Assembly: GCA_016292575.1 (NCBI GenBank)
Contig: JAEDIH010000064.1
Span: forward strand, 1 to 10,622
Direction of reading: 5' to 3'
DNA: 10,622 nucleotides
Source of the DNA: Clostridiaceae bacterium
GTDB taxonomy: Bacteria > Bacillota > Clostridia > Oscillospirales > Acutalibacteraceae
A program made the translations under genes and the position numbers. Position 1 is the stretch's first letter. Each line of letters starts with the position of its first letter. The notes below the pieces were generated by a model that saw nothing but the letters and a program-made list of their open reading frames with translations, was not told the origin of the DNA and searched no databases. This document shows, in pieces, positions 6,636 through 10,622 of the stretch.

Positions 6636-6658
6636 GTTTAAAAAGAAAGGGAATCATT

Positions 6659-7750
6659 ATGAGCTTTATCGAATTAAAACACATCGGGAAAAAATATGCC
6701 AATACAGACAAAAATGCCGTAACGGATTTTAATCTTGAAATCGATGAAAAAGAATTTATCGCTTTTGTAGGACCGTCCGGCTGCGGAAAATCAACGACGC
6801 TTCGCATGATAGCGGGCTTTGAAGAAATCACCGAGGGCGAGCTGTATATCGACGGTGTAAAAATGAATGAGGTTGCGCCCAGAGACAGGGGCATATCCAT
6901 GGTGTTTCAGAACTATGCACTTTATCCGCACATGACAGTGGAAAAGAACATTTCCTACGGACTGAAAAATATGAAGGTTCCCAAGGACATCATCAAGAAA
7001 AAGGTTGATTGGGTAATTGATGTTTTAGGTCTTGAAGAGTATCGGTACAGAAAGCCGAAGAACCTTTCGGGCGGACAAAGACAGCGTGTTGCCCTTGGCA
7101 GAGCGATTGTCAAGGATCAGAAGGTGTTCCTGATGGACGAACCCTTGTCAAATCTTGACGCAAAGCTGCGTGTAAGCATGAGAAACGAAATCAGCAAGCT
7201 TCATCGCAGTCTCGGAAGCACAACGATTTATGTCACGCACGATCAGGTGGAGGCCATGACCATGGCGGACCGCATTGTGATTATGAAAGACGGTGTTATC
7301 CAGCAGATAGGCAAACCTATGGAGCTGTATGAACATCCGCAGAATAAATTTGTGGCAGGCTTCATCGGCTCCCCGCAGATGAATTTTTATGATGTCACCG
7401 TAAACGGCGAAGAAATGACCTTTGCGGACGGCAGTAAAATGACCCTCCCGAAAGCAACGGCAGAAAGGCTGTCGGAACATAAAGGAGAGCTGATTCTCGG
7501 AATCCGTGGCGAGGATATCAAGTTTGACAGTCAGAACATTGATGTTTATAAACAAAACAGTCAGCAGGCTGTTATTGAGAATACGGAAATCATGGGAAAT
7601 GAAAACAATCTGTACTTCCGGTTCGGCGGTGCGCAGACGGTAGCAAGAGTATCCAAGTATGAGGTGTGCCAGATAGGAGATCAGGTTGAATTTGTGTTCA
7701 TGCCGCATAAAATGCATTTCTTCGACAGAGAAACAGAAAAGGCAATATAA
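6659..7750 (+). CDS. msmX: ABC sugar transporter ATPase, MsmX/UgpC type
   Basis: The 363-residue cytoplasmic ATPase that drives the sugar transporter. All nucleotide-binding motifs are intact: Walker A GPSGCGKST at 38-46, Q-loop VFQNYALYPHMT at 82-93, signature LSGGQRQR at 136-143, Walker B VFLMDEP at 156-162, D-loop SNLDAKL, and switch His194 in YVTHDQ. A C-terminal regulatory extension of about 120 residues is typical of the MalK/MsmX/UgpC group (TOBE/OB-fold-like). The ATG at 6659 is preceded by GAAAGGGA at suitable spacing; the frame stays open far upstream into the permease gene, but that stretch has no family similarity. Many Gram-positive sugar ABC systems share one unlinked MsmX-type ATPase, so a copy inside the operon suggests a dedicated or locally supplied ATPase. 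The group is clear; the symbol is by family, not by proof of orthology. Confidence 0.95.
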   Translation: MSFIELKHIGKKYANTDKNAVTDFNLEIDEKEFIAFVGPSGCGKSTTLRMIAGFEEITEGELYIDGVKMNEVAPRDRGISMVFQNYALYPHMTVEKNISYGLKNMKVPKDIIKKKVDWVIDVLGLEEYRYRKPKNLSGGQRQRVALGRAIVKDQKVFLMDEPLSNLDAKLRVSMRNEISKLHRSLGSTTIYVTHDQVEAMTMADRIVIMKDGVIQQIGKPMELYEHPQNKFVAGFIGSPQMNFYDVTVNGEEMTFADGSKMTLPKATAERLSEHKGELILGIRGEDIKFDSQNIDVYKQNSQQAVIENTEIMGNENNLYFRFGGAQTVARVSKYEVCQIGDQVEFVFMPHKMHFFDRETEKAI

Positions 7751-7779
7751 TTACAGTTGGGCAAAAGGTTGTGGTTGAT

Positions 7780-9231
7780 ATGAATAAATTAGAAACGGCG
7801 AACAGCTATATTGAAAAAAACAAGGTGCCGAAAGAGCAAAGACCCGATTTTCATGTTACGGCTCCGGTCGGCTGGATAAACGACCCTAACGGTTTTTCGG
7901 AATATCGGAATCAATATCATCTGTTTTATCAGCACCATCCTTACAGTGACGCATGGGGACCGATGCACTGGGGGCATTGTACTTCCGGCGACTTTATCAA
8001 GTGGAAAACCCTGCCGGACGTGCTTGCTCCGGACGAAAGCTTTGACGAAGGCGGCTGCTTTTCGGGCAGTGCGCTTGAAACAGACGAGGGACACGCCTTG
8101 GTTTATACCGGTGTTACGGAAAAGACGGAAAACGGCGAAAAGCGTGCTTTTCAGAATCAGTGCCTTGCGTTCGGCGACGGCAAAACCTATCGAAAGTTTG
8201 CAGGCAACCCCGTTATCGACGGTAATCAGCTGCCGGAGGGCTTCAGTCGGGAGGATTTCCGCGACCCGAAAATCTGGTTCGATGACGGCTTCTATTTCCT
8301 TGTTGCTGGAAACAGAAAGAGCGACGGTTTGGGACAGGTCGTTTTGTTCCGGTCACCGGATTTAAAAGACTGGCAGTACGTTACGGTGCTTGCGGAAAAC
8401 GACGGAACGTACGGCACGATGTGGGAATGTCCGGACTTTTTCAGGCTCGGCAATCAGCATATACTGATCGTATCTCCGCAGGATATGCGGGCGATTAAAA
8501 ACAAGTTTTACAACGGAAACCATGCTGTCTATTTCCTTGGGCAGTATAACAAAAAGGACTGCAAATTTGATTGCGGCGAAGGCGTTATGCTCGATTACGG
8601 CACGGACTTTTATGCGCCGCAAACACTTTTGACAAATGACGGCAGACGAATTATGATTGCGTGGATGCAGTCGTGGGATATCAATATCAAGCCCGCAGAA
8701 CAAAGATGGAACGGTATGATGACCGTTCCGAGAGAGCTGAGGCTCATTGACGGTCATCTGTATCAGCGCCCTGTCCGCGAAATAGAAAACTACCGTGTGA
8801 ATCCCGTAATCTATAAAAATGCGGAGATTTCGGGCGAAGTCAGCCTCCCGGGAATCAAGGGCAGAGTTCTCGATTTATCGGCAGAAGTGCTGTCGGGTGA
8901 TTTTGAAAAGCTTTCAATTCAAATTGCTCACAATGAGGAATATACCTCCGGCTTTACTTACAACAAAGAGGAGCAAAGCATCAAGTTTGACAGAACGTAT
9001 TCCGGCATGAGAAGAGACGCCGTCTGCCAAAGAAAGATGAAGCTTGAAAATCCGCAGAGCACCTTAAAACTTCGTCTGATACTCGATAAATACTCGGCGG
9101 AGCTGTTTATAAACGATGGATATCAGACCTTCAGCACAACGTTTTACACGCCGCTTGAAGCGGACGAAATCGTATTCAGGTGCGACGGAAAAGCGATATT
9201 GAATATTGAAAAATTCGATATTCAGATTTAA
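7780..9231 (+). CDS. GH32 beta-fructofuranosidase (sucrose / fructo-oligosaccharide hydrolase), cytoplasmic
   Basis: A 483-residue glycoside hydrolase family 32 enzyme that cleaves terminal beta-fructosyl bonds, releasing fructose from sucrose or short fructans. The catalytic motifs are all present: WINDPNG at 32-38 with nucleophile Asp35, FSGSA at 94-98, FRDP at 160-163 with transition-state-stabilising Asp162, and WECPDFF at 215-221 with acid/base Glu216. The C-terminal part from about 360 is the expected beta-sandwich. No signal peptide is seen, so it acts in the cytoplasm. Length matches ScrB/SacA sucrose-6-phosphate hydrolases, but the partner here is an ABC importer, which delivers unphosphorylated sugar, so sucrose or kestose-type oligosaccharides are likelier substrates. 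The ATG at 7780 is preferred over a GTG at 7771, since the only candidate ribosome binding site (AAAGG, 7764-7768) is too close to the GTG. Confidence 0.95.
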   Translation: MNKLETANSYIEKNKVPKEQRPDFHVTAPVGWINDPNGFSEYRNQYHLFYQHHPYSDAWGPMHWGHCTSGDFIKWKTLPDVLAPDESFDEGGCFSGSALETDEGHALVYTGVTEKTENGEKRAFQNQCLAFGDGKTYRKFAGNPVIDGNQLPEGFSREDFRDPKIWFDDGFYFLVAGNRKSDGLGQVVLFRSPDLKDWQYVTVLAENDGTYGTMWECPDFFRLGNQHILIVSPQDMRAIKNKFYNGNHAVYFLGQYNKKDCKFDCGEGVMLDYGTDFYAPQTLLTNDGRRIMIAWMQSWDINIKPAEQRWNGMMTVPRELRLIDGHLYQRPVREIENYRVNPVIYKNAEISGEVSLPGIKGRVLDLSAEVLSGDFEKLSIQIAHNEEYTSGFTYNKEEQSIKFDRTYSGMRRDAVCQRKMKLENPQSTLKLRLILDKYSAELFINDGYQTFSTTFYTPLEADEIVFRCDGKAILNIEKFDIQI

Positions 9232-9245
9232 AGGGAGGCAGGATA

Positions 9246-10223
9246 ATGAAAAACTACGATGTAACCGCCCTCGGTGAGCTTCTTGTCGATTTTACCATGA
9301 ACGGTATGAGTGCGCAGCAAAACCAACTCTTTGAAGCAAACCCCGGCGGAGCACCCTGCAATGTGCTTGCCATGCTCCAAAAGCTCGGAAGAAAAACCGC
9401 TTTTATCGGCAAGGTCGGCAATGATTCGTTCGGTAAAATGCTTAAGGACACCGTGAACCGTTTGGGAATCAATACCGAAAATCTGCTTATGGACGACAAG
9501 GTGCCAACAACGCTTGCGTTCGTGCACACGGCTTCGGACGGAGACAGAAGCTTTTCGTTTTACAGAAATCCCGGTGCCGACATGATGCTAAGAGCAGAGG
9601 AAGTCAACACCGGGCTGATTGCCGATTCAAAAATATTTCATTTCGGTTCCCTGTCAATGACAGATCAAAAAGCTGAAGAAGCAACCAAAACGGCTGTTGC
9701 CGCTGCAAAAAACGCCGGTGCTCTGATATCATTTGACCCAAACCTCCGTCCGCCTTTGTGGGACAGGCTTGACAGAGCCGGGGAAAAAATACGGTACGGG
9801 TTGGAACAGTGCGACATTCTCAAAATTTCAGATGACGAGATTGAATTTTTAACGGGCACTGACGATATTGACGAAGGCATAGAGCGCATAAGAGAAAAGA
9901 ATAACATCCGTCTTGTGTGTGCAACGATGGGTAAAAGAGGAAGCAGGGTGTATTATCGGGACATCAGGACACAATGTCCCGCTTTTTTGCAGGTGAAGAC
10001 TATCGAGACTACGGGAGCCGGCGACACCTTTATGGCCTGCGTGCTTGACGCCGTTCTCAGAATCGGTCTTGAAAGCTTTACCGAACAAAGCTTACATGAA
10101 ATGCTGCGGTTTGCTAATGCGGCGTCATCTATCATCACAACCCGAAAGGGTGCGCTTAAAGTGATGCCGGAAAAAAGCGAGATTTTAAAACTGACAAAAG
10201 AAAGGAAGAATAACAATGCTTGA
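9246..10223 (+). CDS. scrK: Fructokinase, PfkB/ribokinase family
   Basis: A 325-residue sugar kinase that would phosphorylate the fructose released by the GH32 enzyme (ATP + fructose to fructose-6-phosphate). The N-terminal substrate motif NPGGAPCNVLAMLQKLG (about 32-48) and GKVGNDSFG (56-64) are typical of fructokinases in this family. SFDPNLRPPLWD (162-173) is the characteristic fructokinase block. The second PfkB signature ETTGAGDTFMA (254-264) carries the anion hole and catalytic Asp260. Length is standard. The start ATG at 9246 has an excellent AGGGAGG (9232-9238) 7 nt upstream, only 14 bases after the GH32 stop, so the two genes are surely co-transcribed. The end overlaps the next ATG by 8 bp. 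Fructose specificity is supported by both motifs and context. Confidence 0.95.
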   Translation: MKNYDVTALGELLVDFTMNGMSAQQNQLFEANPGGAPCNVLAMLQKLGRKTAFIGKVGNDSFGKMLKDTVNRLGINTENLLMDDKVPTTLAFVHTASDGDRSFSFYRNPGADMMLRAEEVNTGLIADSKIFHFGSLSMTDQKAEEATKTAVAAAKNAGALISFDPNLRPPLWDRLDRAGEKIRYGLEQCDILKISDDEIEFLTGTDDIDEGIERIREKNNIRLVCATMGKRGSRVYYRDIRTQCPAFLQVKTIETTGAGDTFMACVLDAVLRIGLESFTEQSLHEMLRFANAASSIITTRKGALKVMPEKSEILKLTKERKNNNA

Positions 10224-10452
10224 TATGTATGTTTCTTTAGGAACAATCGAAAGCGTAAAAAAATTCGTTACAAAAATTACTGAGTTCGACGAGGACTTTG
10301 AGCTGATATGCGGAAAATACATCGTTGACGCCAAATCGGTTCTCGGTATATTCAGCATTGATTTGTCAAAGCCGGTATTGCTGCGGATTAACGCCGAGGG
10401 CGACAGACTTGAGCAAATCAAAAAAGCGGTCAAAGAATTTGAGGCTCAATAG
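10216..10452 (+). CDS. HPr-like (Crh-like) protein lacking the phospho-His
   Basis: A 78-residue HPr-fold protein. The C-terminal part aligns well with HPr: GKYIVDAKSVLGIFSIDLS corresponds to the GKTVNLKSIMGVMSLGI region of Bacillus subtilis HPr, and Ser41 falls at the position of regulatory Ser46. In the N-terminal part the active-site block GIHARPA is replaced: with the same offset, His15 aligns to Thr10 and Arg17 to Glu12. It therefore should not carry phosphate from Enzyme I in the PTS. B. subtilis Crh likewise lacks His15, keeps Ser46 and acts as a CcpA cofactor when Ser-phosphorylated by HPr kinase; a similar regulatory role is my inference. The ATG at 10216 lies in the end of the fructokinase gene (8-bp overlap), with AAAGGAAG just upstream, so it is the last gene seen in the operon. 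This type of short HPr-like protein is often annotated simply as HPr. Confidence 0.85.
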   Translation: MLDMYVSLGTIESVKKFVTKITEFDEDFELICGKYIVDAKSVLGIFSIDLSKPVLLRINAEGDRLEQIKKAVKEFEAQ

Positions 10453-10622
10453 GAATTAATCGGAGGCTTTTATAACGATTAAGAGAAACGGTACGTTACA
10501 GAAATGAAGTTGTGAACGAGCGTGCAAGCTCTATAATGTGCAGTTTTGTTCAAAAAATGTGCAGTTTTGCAAAAAATGTTGAAAAATTGTACATTTGCTG
10601 CTATTTTATATAGCGTATTAAA
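10453..10622. other. Downstream AT-rich spacer, with possible promoter of a next unit
   Basis: No gene and no clear terminator are visible after the HPr-like gene. A strong CGGAGG (10461-10466) is followed by ATA ACG ATT and a short frame ending in TGA at about 10505-10507, which might be a decayed start. Further on, TTGAAA (10580-10585) and TATTTT (10603-10608) have 17-bp spacing and could be a promoter for a rightward gene beyond the window. All of this is weak. Confidence 0.3.
10536..10569 (+). repeat. Direct repeat of 13 bp at 21-bp spacing
   Basis: ATGTGCAGTTTTG occurs at 10536-10548 and exactly again at 10557-10569, a 21-bp period (two helical turns). Both are flanked by A-runs, and a weaker AATGTTGAAAA follows about 19 bp later. 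The arrangement on one face of the helix, just upstream of a possible promoter, resembles a tandem activator-binding site (for example AraC type), but no regulator is visible here to support that. Confidence 0.6.

Noticed and set aside
6329..6658. Upstream extension of the ATPase frame into the MalG-type permease gene
   Set aside because: The ATPase family begins at the MSFIELKHIGKKY segment, with a good ribosome binding site before ATG 6659. The extension overlaps a certain permease coding region in another frame.
7148..7717. Long open frame on the minus strand (about 189 codons) opposite the ATPase gene
   Set aside because: It lies wholly antisense to a strongly conserved ATPase, has no ribosome binding site or family-like motif, and results from codon bias of the real gene.
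8362..8757. Antisense open frame opposite the GH32 gene
   Set aside because: It is a shadow of the GH32 coding sequence, with no initiation signals and no recognisable protein features.
10520..10534. GAGC…GCTC hairpin as operon terminator
   Set aside because: Only 4 bp of stem and no T-run follows, so it does not qualify as a terminator.

Overview
The window looks like a piece of a low-to-mid G+C Clostridia chromosome, most likely a Ruminococcus-type (Oscillospiraceae) gut anaerobe. The grounds are strong AGGAGG-type ribosome binding sites, compact ABC-sugar operons, a lipoprotein with a long Thr-rich stalk, a BspA-type leucine-rich-repeat remnant and an IS1182-type transposase remnant. This placement is inference from style; there is no rRNA or other marker gene here.

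Left part (1-2334): positions 1-225 hold no recognisable gene. A minus-strand gene (226-1641) encodes a putative surface lipoprotein with a Thr-rich linker and an HEITH (HExxH) zinc-protease-like motif, with its own near-consensus promoter. From 1738 to 2300 is a small graveyard: two BspA-like LRR units joined in frame to the C-terminal core of an IS1182-family transposase, then two stem-loops that look like terminators, then the C-terminal tail of a four-helix-bundle (S23-like) protein. This part is visibly more AT-rich and more mosaic than the rest.

Right part (2335-10452): a sucrose / short fructo-oligosaccharide uptake and catabolism locus. A divergent LacI-family regulator (2335-3360, minus) faces an operon that starts from a strong sigma-A promoter (TTGACA-17-TATTAT). 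Two copies of a 24-bp composite operator built from GTAACC/GGTTAC half-sites sit in the 200-bp divergent region, one beside the regulator's -35 and one just downstream of the predicted operon transcription start. The operon order is: lipoprotein substrate-binding protein, MalF-type permease (broken by a one-base frameshift in this sequence), MalG-type permease, MsmX/UgpC-type ATPase, cytoplasmic GH32 beta-fructosidase, PfkB-type fructokinase, and a small HPr-like protein.

How the genes fit together: the ABC transporter would import sucrose or short fructans unphosphorylated, the GH32 enzyme would release fructose in the cytoplasm, and the fructokinase would phosphorylate it. The HPr-like protein lacks the phosphorylatable His and its Arg partner but keeps the regulatory Ser region, so it resembles Crh more than a PTS carrier. 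The two points most worth checking are this Crh-like protein at the end of an ABC (non-PTS) sugar operon, and the permease frameshift. The frameshift is most simply a missing T, but it lies next to a heptamer of the -1 slippery type that would restore a product of the same length.

The final 170 bases (10453-10622) are AT-rich, carry a 13-bp direct repeat at 21-bp spacing and a possible promoter, and probably lead into the next transcription unit.
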